DNA of 64,000 bases from Paraclostridium hominis (GCF_014306135.1 NZ_JACRWD010000006.1:49153-113152), one strand, 5' to 3'; positions 16,114-25,163 are shown, counted from the first letter of the stretch. The notes: generated by a model from the sequence alone, not told the origin. Numbers and translations: made by a program.

Positions 16114-16184
16114 TTTATACCCCTTTTATATTTTAATTCTAATCTATGTTACCAAATAAATTTTCCATTATTATTTCTATATTC

Positions 16185-16220
16185 TGTTACTACATTTTGT
16201 TACTACATTTTGTTAACACA
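16185..16220. promoter_or_regulatory. Tandem 13-bp operator repeats (TGTTACTACATTT)
   Basis: Two exact adjacent copies at 16185-16197 and 16198-16210, then a partial third (TGTTAACACA). They begin about 8 bp downstream of the -10 element, so a bound repressor would block transcription. Confidence 0.65.
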
Positions 16221-16227
16221 TCATTAC

Positions 16228-16256
16228 ATTATATAGTATTTAGTTGATTAATACAA
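16228..16256 (-). promoter_or_regulatory. Sigma-A promoter of the restriction-modification operon
   Basis: TTGTAT (16251-16256), 17-bp spacer, TATAAT (16228-16233) on the minus strand, followed by the operator repeats and the regulator gene. Confidence 0.75.
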
Positions 16257-16287
16257 TAATATTATCTAATTCTTGTTAGCAAATAAA

Positions 16288-16323
16288 AAAGAGATAAGCC
16301 TATTAAAATAGGATTACCTCTTT
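16288..16323. terminator. Terminator of the zinc-finger gene
   Basis: Long stem AAAGAGGTAA-CCTATT paired with AATAGG-TTATCTCTTT (minus strand), followed by a T-rich run. Confidence 0.75.
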
Positions 16324-16335
16324 CTTTAGCTATAT

Positions 16336-16596
16336 TTATCTATATATTTCACTGCACAAAATCGCTTTAGGATATGAGTCTCTATCAAATCTACAACTTT
16401 CACAATGACTTTGTGGACCTTCTGGCCTCTTTGATGATGCTCTTTTTGGAGTTGTTCCAAAATGTTCTGGATATTCATAATATACATGTTCTTTTCCATT
16501 ATTTTGAGAACAACTTGGACATGACTTATATTTTCCATCATCACTATACTGTGAAATATTAAGCGATTTACCACAAATTCTACAATTATCTGACAT
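16336..16596 (-). CDS. Small zinc-finger protein, first gene inside cassette A
   Basis: 86 residues with CRICGK, CPSC and CESC-R pairs, and a conserved-looking block EHFGTTPKRASSKRPEGPQSHC. Similar small treble-clef or HNH-like zinc proteins occur on mobile elements; the enzymatic residues of an HNH nuclease are not evident. It is the gene closest to rlmH, about 100 bp from the attachment repeat. An overlapping ORF in another frame (16326-16574) is treated as its shadow. Confidence 0.65.
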   Translation of the reverse strand: MSDNCRICGKSLNISQYSDDGKYKSCPSCSQNNGKEHVYYEYPEHFGTTPKRASSKRPEGPQSHCESCRFDRDSYPKAILCSEIYR

Positions 16597-16682
16597 AATT
16601 GTTAACCCCCTTTATTATATAATTAATAATAATTATACCCAATAATATCCTTTTTCACAAAGATTTATTAATTATAGAAAAA

Positions 16683-16716
16683 TAAAAAACCGCGCTCCGT
16701 TACTTGTGATACGGTT
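16683..16716 (-). terminator. Hairpin across the rlmH-cassette junction
   Basis: The minus strand reads AACCG ... CGGTTTTTT. The stem pairs the end of rlmH with bases contributed by the cassette. It could serve as the rlmH terminator created by integration; the loop is long, so this is weak. Confidence 0.4.
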
Positions 16717-16717
16717 C
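16700..16717 (-). repeat. att-like direct repeat 1 at the rlmH 3' end
   Basis: GAACCGTATCACAAGTAA encodes EPYHK-stop of RlmH. It differs at 3 of 18 positions from the staphylococcal SCC junction sequence I remember (GAGGCGTATCATAAGTAA). It is the integration point of the cassette array and keeps rlmH intact. Confidence 0.9.
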
Positions 16718-17179
16718 ATTATTATTTATCCTAAAAGCTCTATATACTTGTTCCAAAAGTATTAACTTCATTAATTGATGAGGGAATGTCATCTTAGAAA
16801 AAGATAACTTATAATCAGCTCTTTTTAAAACTTCACTTGAAATCCCTAAAGACCCACCTATAACAAAAGTTATATGACTATTGCCTCTTACAGCCAAGTT
16901 ACTAATAGTACTAGCTAATTCTTCAGATGATAAATTTTTCCCATCTATCGCTAAAGCTATAACATAACTATTATTTTTTATCTTACTTAAAATCTTATTA
17001 CCTTCTTTACTTTTAACAATCTCCATGTCTTTATCGCTTAAATTCTCAGGACATTTTTCATCATCTAGTTCTATCATATCTAATTTACAATACTTAGATA
17101 ATCTTTTACTAAATTCTTCTATCCCTAACTTTAAGTATTTTTCTTTAAGCTTTCCTACACTTATTACAGTTATATTCAT
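16700..17179 (-). CDS. rlmH: 23S rRNA (pseudouridine1915-N3)-methyltransferase RlmH
   Basis: SPOUT-class methylase that modifies pseudouridine 1915 in helix 69 of 23S rRNA. Starting at ATG 17179 it has 159 residues, the usual length. VIGGSLG (106-112) is the AdoMet-binding knot region and the C-terminus YRAFRINNNEPYHK is diagnostic. An in-frame TTG 12 nt upstream is rejected because GGAG lies 6 nt before the ATG. This is the orthologue of staphylococcal orfX, the SCCmec insertion gene, and its last six codons are the repeated att sequence. Confidence 0.97.
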   Translation of the reverse strand: MNITVISVGKLKEKYLKLGIEEFSKRLSKYCKLDMIELDDEKCPENLSDKDMEIVKSKEGNKILSKIKNNSYVIALAIDGKNLSSEELASTISNLAVRGNSHITFVIGGSLGISSEVLKRADYKLSFSKMTFPHQLMKLILLEQVYRAFRINNNEPYHK

Positions 17180-17194
17180 AAATTTCTCCAATCA

Positions 17195-17989
17195 TTATAA
17201 TCTATATATATCTGATGCATCTTCTCTTAAAAGAACATCTAACTTAAGATCTTGTCCAATTATCATATTATTTTGCAATAATACACCCTTAGAAGTTTCA
17301 TATGCTAACTCAGGGAAGTTATTTTCTTTACTTAAATGTGCAAGCAATATAGACTCTGTACCTTGATTTACTAATTCTACACAAAACTTTGCAGCTTCTT
17401 CATTAGATAAGTGTCCTGTTTCAGACATAACTCTTTTCTTTAATGCATACGGATAAGATCCCATCATAAGCATATTAGGGTCGTAATTAGACTCTAATAC
17501 TACTAATTTTGATTTATATAAATGCTTTTTTAGATTTTCAGTTATACACCCTATGTCTGTTGCTATAGATATCTTTTCCTGCTTATCATTATAGAAATTA
17601 TATCCTACAGAATCAGCAGAGTCATGTGATGTTGAAAATGGTCTTATTATTAAATCATCTAAAGAATAAGTTTTATCATTTTCAAAAACTTTCATGTTTT
17701 TATCTTTTATATCCCCTATCTTGTCTTTCATTGCACACCATGTTTTCACATTCGCAAATATAGGTATATCAAATTTTCTAGATAATATTCCTGCACCTTT
17801 TATATGGTCTGAATGTTCATGTGTTATAAATATTCCCTTTATTTTGTTTATATCTATATCTAAATCTTTTAAATTAGTTGTTATCCTTTTACCGCTAAGG
17901 CCTGCATCAACTAGAACCTTAGTATTCTTATATCCAATATAATGACAATTTCCGCTACTCCCACTTCCTATAGAACTATATTCTAGCAT
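17195..17989 (-). CDS. walJ: Metallo-beta-lactamase-fold hydrolase, YycJ/WalJ family
   Basis: 264 residues from the ATG that follows GAGGTGA. Zinc motif THEHSDH (56-62) plus later His residues (STSHD, ETGHLS, LLAHLS) give the MBL-fold nuclease-like site. In Bacillus the orthologue is linked to the WalKR operon and to DNA replication/cell division coordination; no walKR genes are seen here. It lies 15 bp upstream of rlmH and is probably co-transcribed with it. Confidence 0.88.
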   Translation of the reverse strand: MLEYSSIGSGSSGNCHYIGYKNTKVLVDAGLSGKRITTNLKDLDIDINKIKGIFITHEHSDHIKGAGILSRKFDIPIFANVKTWCAMKDKIGDIKDKNMKVFENDKTYSLDDLIIRPFSTSHDSADSVGYNFYNDKQEKISIATDIGCITENLKKHLYKSKLVVLESNYDPNMLMMGSYPYALKKRVMSETGHLSNEEAAKFCVELVNQGTESILLAHLSKENNFPELAYETSKGVLLQNNMIIGQDLKLDVLLREDASDIYRL

Positions 17990-18036
17990 GCGGTCACCTC
18001 TTTCTCTAATAATCATAGATTATATTATACCAAAAA

Positions 18037-18070
18037 ATTAGAGCCTTAAAAAATTTTTTAAGACTCTAAT
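18037..18070. terminator. Bidirectional terminator
   Basis: ATTAGAG-CTTAAAAAA paired with TTTTTTAAG-CTCTAAT, one mismatch, between the M1 peptidase and walJ genes. Confidence 0.7.
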
Positions 18071-18076
18071 TTAAAT

Positions 18077-19540
18077 TTACTTATATTTATTTATTATATT
18101 TTCTATATCTACTCCGTTTTTTTTCCATAACTCAACAAATTGAGCTCCATTTGCATTTTTAAATTTATATGTATTGTAATATTCTTTTAAAACATTAAAA
18201 AACACCTTATCTCCAACTTCTTGCCTTATACTGTGAAATATAACAGCTCCTTTAGTATATACATTCAAACTATATTCTGTTGAATTTTTATATTGATCGC
18301 AAGGTTTAAAAATGTCTTTACTAGAATAAGATTTTGTTTGTGTTACCATAGTATCCATTAAATTATTTGCCATATTTTTTCCGTATTTTTTTTCAAAGTA
18401 TAGTATTGTTGAATATTCTGTCAAAGCTTCATCTAGCCATGGTTCACTAACTTCATCATTTCCAACTACACTATACCACCATTGATGAGCTGTTTCATGA
18501 GCTATTACATACTCTAATAAAAACTTGTTTTTATTTGTATATAGACCCTCATCTATCATAGACAATGTAGGATATTCCATTCCCCCTATATAAAAATCAC
18601 TTGCTATAACTGAATATATATTATAAGGGTATTTACCAAACATATCATTAAATATCTCTATAGACTCTTTAGATATTTTAGTAGCTAAATCTGAAAATTT
18701 ATTATTTAAATTGTATGTAACTATTTCTGTATCTCCTACATAATCTTTTTTTACATTAAATTTTTTGCTTAGTAAAAAAGCAAAATCACGTACATTTTTA
18801 GCCTCAATTGTATACATTGACTTTTTATGATCAGTTTTAGATTCAGTAACTTTTCCTGTGGATCCAATTTTATACTCAGCAGGAGCTAATATTGTCACTT
18901 TAAAGTCACTAGTATCACTATAAAATGGATCTCCTATTGTTTCATAGCTTTTGTTGTTCCATCCTTTATCATCATAGACACATGCAATAGGAAACCAATT
19001 AGTAACATTTATTGTATTATCCCCATATCCAAATCTACCTATTGAATTTGGAATTTTTACATTAAATTTCATATCTATAGATACCGTCTCATTAGGCTTT
19101 AGTGGTTTGTCTAATTTTAACTCTAAGATATCTTCTTTTTCACCTGTTATAGTGTATTTTACTTTTTTATCTCCAATTAATATATTTTGAATATCTATAT
19201 ATCCTTCATTAAATCCATTTGGATATGCTTGTTTCATTTGGGATTTCTCAAATGGTGTAAATTCTTCCTTTGAAAAAGCATTTGGGTATATATGAAAATA
19301 TAAACTTTTTAAATTTTTATTTTGATTATTTATGTACTTTATATTTTGATTACACATTAACCTTTTACTTTCATCTTCAAGAATTACATCCATAGTATAA
19401 CTACTTTTAGCTTCATTTTTTATGTTTAAAACTTGTGTATATCTTTCTTTATTAAAATAAACTATACCTGCCATAAAAATAGTAATTACCATAAAAAAAG
19501 ATATAAATATTCTAGTCTTTTTTCTAAAGTCAATAATCAA
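18077..19540 (-). CDS. Membrane-anchored M1-family zinc metallopeptidase
   Basis: 487 residues. A single N-terminal transmembrane segment (about 9-28) anchors an extracellular M1 domain. The zinc site is HETAH (348-352) with the third ligand Glu371 (HExxH-x18-E), preceded by the substrate-binding GGMEYP (319-324), a variant of the usual GxMEN. The start is TTG with GGGGAGG 7 nt upstream. It probably trims peptides outside the cell. It is divergent from dnaD. Confidence 0.9.
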   Translation of the reverse strand: MIIDFRKKTRIFISFFMVITIFMAGIVYFNKERYTQVLNIKNEAKSSYTMDVILEDESKRLMCNQNIKYINNQNKNLKSLYFHIYPNAFSKEEFTPFEKSQMKQAYPNGFNEGYIDIQNILIGDKKVKYTITGEKEDILELKLDKPLKPNETVSIDMKFNVKIPNSIGRFGYGDNTINVTNWFPIACVYDDKGWNNKSYETIGDPFYSDTSDFKVTILAPAEYKIGSTGKVTESKTDHKKSMYTIEAKNVRDFAFLLSKKFNVKKDYVGDTEIVTYNLNNKFSDLATKISKESIEIFNDMFGKYPYNIYSVIASDFYIGGMEYPTLSMIDEGLYTNKNKFLLEYVIAHETAHQWWYSVVGNDEVSEPWLDEALTEYSTILYFEKKYGKNMANNLMDTMVTQTKSYSSKDIFKPCDQYKNSTEYSLNVYTKGAVIFHSIRQEVGDKVFFNVLKEYYNTYKFKNANGAQFVELWKKNGVDIENIINKYK

Positions 19541-19639
19541 TTAAATTCCTCCCCTTTGTGTTTAATGAATATTTTTTTTAATTCTCTACATCATAAATTT
19601 GTAATAGATTTTATGATATAATCAATTTGAGGTGATGAA

Positions 19640-20698
19640 ATGTTTTTTAAAGAAGTCAATGAAATAGATTTAGGCCAAACTACTATTGATAACATATTTA
19701 TAGATATATTTATGCCAATGGCTAATGGATTATACGTACAAGTTTATCTTTTAGGATATAGATATGCTTGCGATATGACTTCTAACCCTAAATTTAACAA
19801 TAATTCTATTGCAAGGAATTTAAATATACCCTTATCTGATGTATTAGCAGCTTGGGATTTCTGGGAAGAAAAAAAATTAGTTAAAAAGCATAAAAATGAA
19901 GGTAGTGATGATTTTAATTTTTCAATAGAATTTTTAGATTTGAAAAAAATATATATGGATAATATATTAAATCCAAATCAATCTATAAAATCTGACGTTA
20001 ATAGCATTGTTTCAGCAGGTGAAAATCTTCAAGTTAGAAAAATGTTTAATTGTATAAATCAAGTTGTTGGTAGACACCTTCAACCTAGTGAAAAAATTTC
20101 AATCTTGGATATTATGGACAAGTATAATATGAGTACAGATATGATTTTATGCGCTTATGAACATGTTAAAGAACAAACAGGAACGTCTAAACCAGTAAGT
20201 TATATAGAAGGAATTATTAGAAATTGGTACGATGCTAATCTGTATACTCCTGAAGAAGTGCAAAACAGTTTTGCTGAAAGAAGCAAAAGATTTATGATGT
20301 ATAAAACAGTATTTAACGAGCTTGGATTTTCTAGACAACCTACAAGATCTGAGAAAGAACTTATGGATATTTGGTTTGATAAATATAAATTTGATATAGA
20401 ACTTATTTTAGAAGCTTGTTCTAAGTCTAAAAATATCTCTAATCCTTCTATATCTTATATTAATGGTATAGTTAAAAGTTGGAATGAAAAAAATATTAAA
20501 ACATTAGAAGACTTAAGAGTATCTGAAGATGAATTTAAACGTAAATCAGATATAAAAAGAGCTAATTCAAATGAATCTAAAAATAATGCTAAGCAAGTTA
20601 AAACTAGATTCCATAATATAAATCAGACTTTTACTAAATATAGTCCTGATGAATTAGAGAAAATACTTCAAGAAAGTCAAAAAGGTAAATTTAGATAA
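19640..20698 (+). CDS. dnaD: DnaD-family replication initiation/loader protein
   Basis: 352 residues. An N-terminal winged-helix region (1-110) is followed by two tandem DnaD C-terminal domains (about 130-205 and 215-290), each ending in YIEGIIRNWYDANLYT / YINGIVKSWNEKNIKT, and a basic tail. DnaD remodels DNA and helps load the replicative helicase at oriC. It is 22 bp upstream of the helicase loader gene. This is one of few plus-strand genes left of oriC, so the pair faces the fork. Confidence 0.88.
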   Translation: MFFKEVNEIDLGQTTIDNIFIDIFMPMANGLYVQVYLLGYRYACDMTSNPKFNNNSIARNLNIPLSDVLAAWDFWEEKKLVKKHKNEGSDDFNFSIEFLDLKKIYMDNILNPNQSIKSDVNSIVSAGENLQVRKMFNCINQVVGRHLQPSEKISILDIMDKYNMSTDMILCAYEHVKEQTGTSKPVSYIEGIIRNWYDANLYTPEEVQNSFAERSKRFMMYKTVFNELGFSRQPTRSEKELMDIWFDKYKFDIELILEACSKSKNISNPSISYINGIVKSWNEKNIKTLEDLRVSEDEFKRKSDIKRANSNESKNNAKQVKTRFHNINQTFTKYSPDELEKILQESQKGKFR

Positions 20699-20720
20699 TT
20701 TATTTTAGGTAGGTGATTAC

Positions 20721-21716
20721 ATGAAAGAATCAACATTAAGAGAAATACTTACTTCCTATGAGAGAAAAAGAGAACAATCTGAACGTGAATTAAATGAAAG
20801 AAAAAAGAAAGTTTATTCTAGAATACCTGAAATTAAAGATATAGATGATGAAATAGGCCAAATAGGCTTAAAACTTGCTAAATTAGTTTTGTTAAATCCA
20901 AATGATAAAGAATCTATATTAAATGAAGCTAAGTTAAGAATGGATGAATTAAAACAAAAAAAAGAACTTATGCTTCTAGATAATAAAGTTCCAAAAGGAT
21001 ATCTAAACCTTAAACATGATTGTGTTATGTGCAAAGATACAGGCTTTTTATCAAATGGACATAAATGTAATTGCTTAAAACAAAAAATAGTAAATGAAGC
21101 TTATAATATGTCTAATTTATCAAGAGTTTTATATCATCAAAATTTTTCAACATTTGATGACTCTATTTTCTCTACTCAAAGAGATGAGTCTTCTGGTTTA
21201 TCTCCACGAGAAAATATATTAGAAATTTTATCTATATGTGAAGGGTTTGTTATAAACTTCGATAAAGATAATGATGAGAATATGCTTTTTTATGGAGATA
21301 CTGGTTTAGGTAAAAGTTTTATGTGTAACTGTATTGCTAAAGAACTTTTAGATAAAGGGCATTTAGTTATTTATCAAACTGCATTTAAAATGTTTGAGAT
21401 TATAGAAGATTACAAGTTTAAAAATACACATGATCATATAACTAAAGATAATTATAATAATTTATTTGATTGTGATTTATTAATTATAGATGATTTAGGA
21501 ACTGAACTTACTAATTCTTTTACTAACAGTGAGTTATTTAACATATTAAATACTAGATTGTTATCAGGAAAGAAAACTATAATTTCAACTAATTTATCAC
21601 CTATGCAATTAGGCGATATTTATGCTCAAAGAATATTCTCTAGAGTGTTTGATAGATTTAGAATGGTTAAGTTTATAGGAAATGATTTAAGGTGGGAACA
21701 AAAAACAGCTAAGTAG
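20721..21716 (+). CDS. dnaI: Helicase loader, DnaI/DnaC-type AAA+ ATPase
   Basis: 331 residues. The N-terminal half contains a zinc-binding cluster (CVMCKDTGF...CNCLKQK, about 101-122), as in DnaI. The C-terminal AAA+ domain has Walker A GDTGLGKS (194-201) and Walker B LLIIDDLGTE (about 253-262). It loads the DnaB ring on single-stranded origin DNA together with DnaD. A hairpin terminator follows immediately. Confidence 0.9.
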   Translation: MKESTLREILTSYERKREQSERELNERKKKVYSRIPEIKDIDDEIGQIGLKLAKLVLLNPNDKESILNEAKLRMDELKQKKELMLLDNKVPKGYLNLKHDCVMCKDTGFLSNGHKCNCLKQKIVNEAYNMSNLSRVLYHQNFSTFDDSIFSTQRDESSGLSPRENILEILSICEGFVINFDKDNDENMLFYGDTGLGKSFMCNCIAKELLDKGHLVIYQTAFKMFEIIEDYKFKNTHDHITKDNYNNLFDCDLLIIDDLGTELTNSFTNSELFNILNTRLLSGKKTIISTNLSPMQLGDIYAQRIFSRVFDRFRMVKFIGNDLRWEQKTAK

Positions 21717-21743
21717 AAAATCTAGTTATTTTCTATCTTAGCT
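21707..21743 (+). terminator. Terminator of dnaD-dnaI
   Basis: AGCTAAG-TAGAAAAT paired with ATTTTCTA-CTTAGCT followed by TTTTTTT. The stem includes the dnaI stop codon. Confidence 0.8.
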
Positions 21744-21753
21744 ATTTTTTTGA

Positions 21754-22431
21754 TTATTTCTGTGAATTTTTTATTATTTGTCCATCTTTAATCTCAATAC
21801 AAATATCTGCTGTTTTAGCAATTTCATTATTATGAGTTATCATAACTAATGTTTGTCCAAATTTTTTAACACAACTTTCTAATAAATCCATTACTTCTTC
21901 TGTTGTTTTGCTATCTAAATTTCCTGTTGGCTCATCTGCAAAAATAATTTTTGGCTTATTGGCTAAGGCTCTTGCAATAGCAACTCTTTGCTGTTGCCCT
22001 CCACTTAATTCATTTGGAAATTTATTAATTTTATCTTTAAGTCCTAATTTCTCAATTATATTATTTATATATTCTTTATCTACTTTTTTATCATCTATTG
22101 ATATTGGAAGTACTATATTCTCATATACATTTATAACTGGTATTAAGTTAAAGCTTTGAAATATGAATCCAAATTCTTCGCTTCTTAATTTTGATAACTT
22201 ATTTTCATTTAAAGTTGAAATGTCTTTTCCATTTAAAAGAACTTTTCCTGATGATATATTATCTAATCCTGCTATACAGTTTAAAAGACTACTTTTGCCG
22301 CTTCCGCTAGGACCTATTATAGCTGTAAATTTTCCTTTTTCTATAGATAAATTTATATCTTTTAATGCGTGTACTTTATTTTCACCTTTACCATAAGTTT
22401 TATTTAAATTTATTATATCTAATATATTCAT
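21754..22431 (-). CDS. ABC transporter ATP-binding protein, MacB/LolD type
   Basis: 225 residues from ATG 22431 (SD GGTGGGG inside the upstream permease gene). Walker A GPSGSGKSS, Q-loop FQSFNLIP, signature LSGGQQQR and Walker B IIFADEPTGNLD are complete. It pairs with the large FtsX-like permease just upstream, with which it overlaps only by ribosome site. Such MacB-like exporters often expel antimicrobial peptides or lipids. The neighbouring LytTR two-component system is a likely controller. Confidence 0.9.
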   Translation of the reverse strand: MNILDIINLNKTYGKGENKVHALKDINLSIEKGKFTAIIGPSGSGKSSLLNCIAGLDNISSGKVLLNGKDISTLNENKLSKLRSEEFGFIFQSFNLIPVINVYENIVLPISIDDKKVDKEYINNIIEKLGLKDKINKFPNELSGGQQQRVAIARALANKPKIIFADEPTGNLDSKTTEEVMDLLESCVKKFGQTLVMITHNNEIAKTADICIEIKDGQIIKNSQK

Positions 22432-22447
22432 CACAAAATCCCCACCT

Positions 22448-25018
22448 TTATTCATTTGTATTTAACCCTTCTACTATACTTATTTTTTCTATTTTATTTT
22501 TGCATAAAAATACTGCTATTAAACACATTATTATAGATGCCATTAAGAACTCTACACTTTCAAGTATTGGTAATTTAAACACCATAGCCTCATTTGTACC
22601 TAATCCTTGTCTGTGTATTTCATTAACCATTTTTGTAAATTCGTAAATACTATGAGTTGCAAATACACTCGATACTATAGATGCAAATATTGCATACATT
22701 AAATTTTCTTTTATAATCATATTTTTAAGCTTTTTACTGCTCATACCTATTGCTCTTAATGTTGAAAGTTCTTTCATTCTAGTCATCATATTAGCTTTTA
22801 TTATGCATAATATATTTATAGAAGATATTAAAAGTATTAAAGCTACAATTACTAATGTTTCTTTTGTGTTTTTTTCAGTTTGTTTTATATAGAAGTTTTT
22901 GTAATTATACTTACTTTCAATTTTTGAAAATGGGTTGTTTTTTATAACCTTTTCTATTTCATTCTCAGCTTTTTTATCACTACCTTTTTCAATCTGAATA
23001 TTTAACTTATTGTAATTTTCTCGCCCACTTATATTTTTAAAATCATCTTCATTTAAAACAACTTTCATTCCGCCTGAAAGGCCACCTTCTTTTAAAACAT
23101 AGTCTCCATTTAAAATTCCAGCAACTTCTATTTTTTCATTTTTATATTCTAGTTTATTATTTTTTATAACTGGTATTTTTATATCTATCAAGTCTCCTAC
23201 TTTAATATTGTTAAGCAACTTAGTATGAGGAGATGCATCTTGAATAGAATAAAAATAATTTGTTACTAAAGCTTTTGCATAGTTTCCTTTACTTTTGTTA
23301 TCGATATTTTTTCCCTCTTCAATATATTTATCTAAATTTTTTAAGCTATCAATACTGTGTCCTTCAACTTCTAAATATTCTTCTAATTTTTTATTTTCAT
23401 CTTCTATACCATTTGAACTTTTATATTTTTTTGTTAAATCATCAGAATTTGTTAGAAAATATCCATTTAACTCCATAATTGGATTTAAACTTTGTACTTC
23501 CTTTATCTTTGAAATTTTTTCTATTTCATCTTTACTATATTTTGCAAAATTAGAATCTACATTATTAAAATTGTAAGCTAACTTTATATCACTCTTTCCC
23601 ATCATCATAACAGGCATACTACTATTGTCTAAACTATTATCCTCACTCTTTCCCATAGCTATCGTATCTATAAAAAGCACTCCACCTAAACTTATAGATA
23701 TAACACATAATATAGTTCTAACCTTATTTCTCCATAAATTTTTATAAGCCATCTCTCCGGTAAACCCAAATATTTTTCTTATTAATTTATAGTAAAATCT
23801 ATTTTTTTGTCTTTTATTAATTTTATCACTAGTTCTAATGGCTTCTATAGGAGATATTTTTCCACTTTTATATATTGGAACTAAACTAGATATTAAAACA
23901 GATATACTAGCCATTATCATAGGTTCTAATATACTAGCTTTACTTAAATACAGGTTTACAATCTTTCCATAAATAATAGCAAAGCCTAAATAAGCTGCTA
24001 ATATTCCTAATAAAAATCCACATAAAAGTCCTAATGATAAAACTACAATACTTTCTATAATTATCATAAGTCTTACTTTGTTGTTAGATAAACCTATTGC
24101 TCTTAATATTCCTATTTGTTTTGTCATATCTATTAAAACAATGCTAAATATATTACATATAACTAAGGTTGCTGACAACATAGGATATAACTTTTGTCTT
24201 TTTGTATATAGAGTTTCTTTTGACATCTCATAATTACTTAAAGCTTGTGTTAATGGTGCATTTATACTAAAATTTGATTCATCTAAACCATATTTGTTTA
24301 TCATTTCATAGACCTTTCCAATATGAGGTTTAGATGTATTTAGATACAATGTACCATTATGAGTGACTAAGTTATTTGGTAAAATTTCTTCATTAGGGTT
24401 ATCTTTTGTAAAAGCCTTCACTTCATAATATTCATTTTCGTTTGTGTACCCATCTGAATTTGTATAATATCCCTCTGGTTTTTTTACTATACCCACTAAT
24501 TTAAATTTTTTATCCTTGCTAAATATTTGATTTTCATTATTTTTATCTACATAATATTCTACAATTTTAAAATCAATTTCTTGATTTAAATCATCCTTCA
24601 AATTCATTTCTTTTAATGCTTTCTCTTCTAGCACTATTTCATTTACATTCTTAGGCGTAGTTCCTTTTATTAATTTATATCCATAAGAATGTAAAAAATT
24701 TTTACTATATGAATTTAATTGTAATGATATTCCATTTTTACCTACGATTTTCCCCAGCCCTAAAATATCATTAATTTCAGTTACTTCTTTATCTTTTTTT
24801 AATTTATTCACTATATCACTTTTTAATCCATTGTACTCAACATGATAGTCACTAAAATTTTTATATGCTTGTTCTATTTCTAGTTTACTTTGTGTTTCTG
24901 GTATGGCATTTAACGTAAGTACTAATATTACTGCCAATGCTATACTTGTTATTAGTGCAATAGTTCTTCCCTTTTGTTCTTTCATATAAGCAATCGCTAA
25001 TTTTAAACTAAGCTTCAA
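22448..25018 (-). CDS. ABC transporter permease with two FtsX domains
   Basis: 856 residues. The N-terminal membrane helix (about 15-37) and a large extracellular region are followed by a first FtsX core (about 278-395, with KQIGILRAIGLSNNKVR). A second helix (about 438-458) and extracellular part lead to the second FtsX core (about 730-845, MTRMKELSTLRAIGMSSKK). This duplicated architecture is typical of peptide-sensing or peptide-export permeases in Firmicutes. It forms one transporter with the downstream ATPase. Confidence 0.88.
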   Translation of the reverse strand: MKLSLKLAIAYMKEQKGRTIALITSIALAVILVLTLNAIPETQSKLEIEQAYKNFSDYHVEYNGLKSDIVNKLKKDKEVTEINDILGLGKIVGKNGISLQLNSYSKNFLHSYGYKLIKGTTPKNVNEIVLEEKALKEMNLKDDLNQEIDFKIVEYYVDKNNENQIFSKDKKFKLVGIVKKPEGYYTNSDGYTNENEYYEVKAFTKDNPNEEILPNNLVTHNGTLYLNTSKPHIGKVYEMINKYGLDESNFSINAPLTQALSNYEMSKETLYTKRQKLYPMLSATLVICNIFSIVLIDMTKQIGILRAIGLSNNKVRLMIIIESIVVLSLGLLCGFLLGILAAYLGFAIIYGKIVNLYLSKASILEPMIMASISVLISSLVPIYKSGKISPIEAIRTSDKINKRQKNRFYYKLIRKIFGFTGEMAYKNLWRNKVRTILCVISISLGGVLFIDTIAMGKSEDNSLDNSSMPVMMMGKSDIKLAYNFNNVDSNFAKYSKDEIEKISKIKEVQSLNPIMELNGYFLTNSDDLTKKYKSSNGIEDENKKLEEYLEVEGHSIDSLKNLDKYIEEGKNIDNKSKGNYAKALVTNYFYSIQDASPHTKLLNNIKVGDLIDIKIPVIKNNKLEYKNEKIEVAGILNGDYVLKEGGLSGGMKVVLNEDDFKNISGRENYNKLNIQIEKGSDKKAENEIEKVIKNNPFSKIESKYNYKNFYIKQTEKNTKETLVIVALILLISSINILCIIKANMMTRMKELSTLRAIGMSSKKLKNMIIKENLMYAIFASIVSSVFATHSIYEFTKMVNEIHRQGLGTNEAMVFKLPILESVEFLMASIIMCLIAVFLCKNKIEKISIVEGLNTNE

Positions 25019-25087
25019 AATATAACCTCCCTTTTATAATTACACCCCTTATATCACACTTTACTAATAAATTTTTTGCAAAAAAAT

Positions 25088-25123
25088 AAGGCGTTATCTT
25101 TTATGTTTTAAAGATAACACCTT
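25088..25123. terminator. Terminator of the LytTR two-component operon
   Basis: AAGG-GTTATCTTT paired with AAAGATAAC-CCTT, with a T-run on the minus strand and another T-run on the plus side. It separates the sensor gene from the ABC transporter, so the two are separate transcripts. Confidence 0.75.
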
Positions 25124-25163
25124 GCTTTTTTTGCTTCAATATCTATAGTACAACTGGTATTTT

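Noticed and set aside
16326..16574. 82-codon ORF overlapping the zinc-finger gene
   Set aside because: The other frame has paired CxxC motifs, a proper ribosome site and a conserved-looking block; this one has none.
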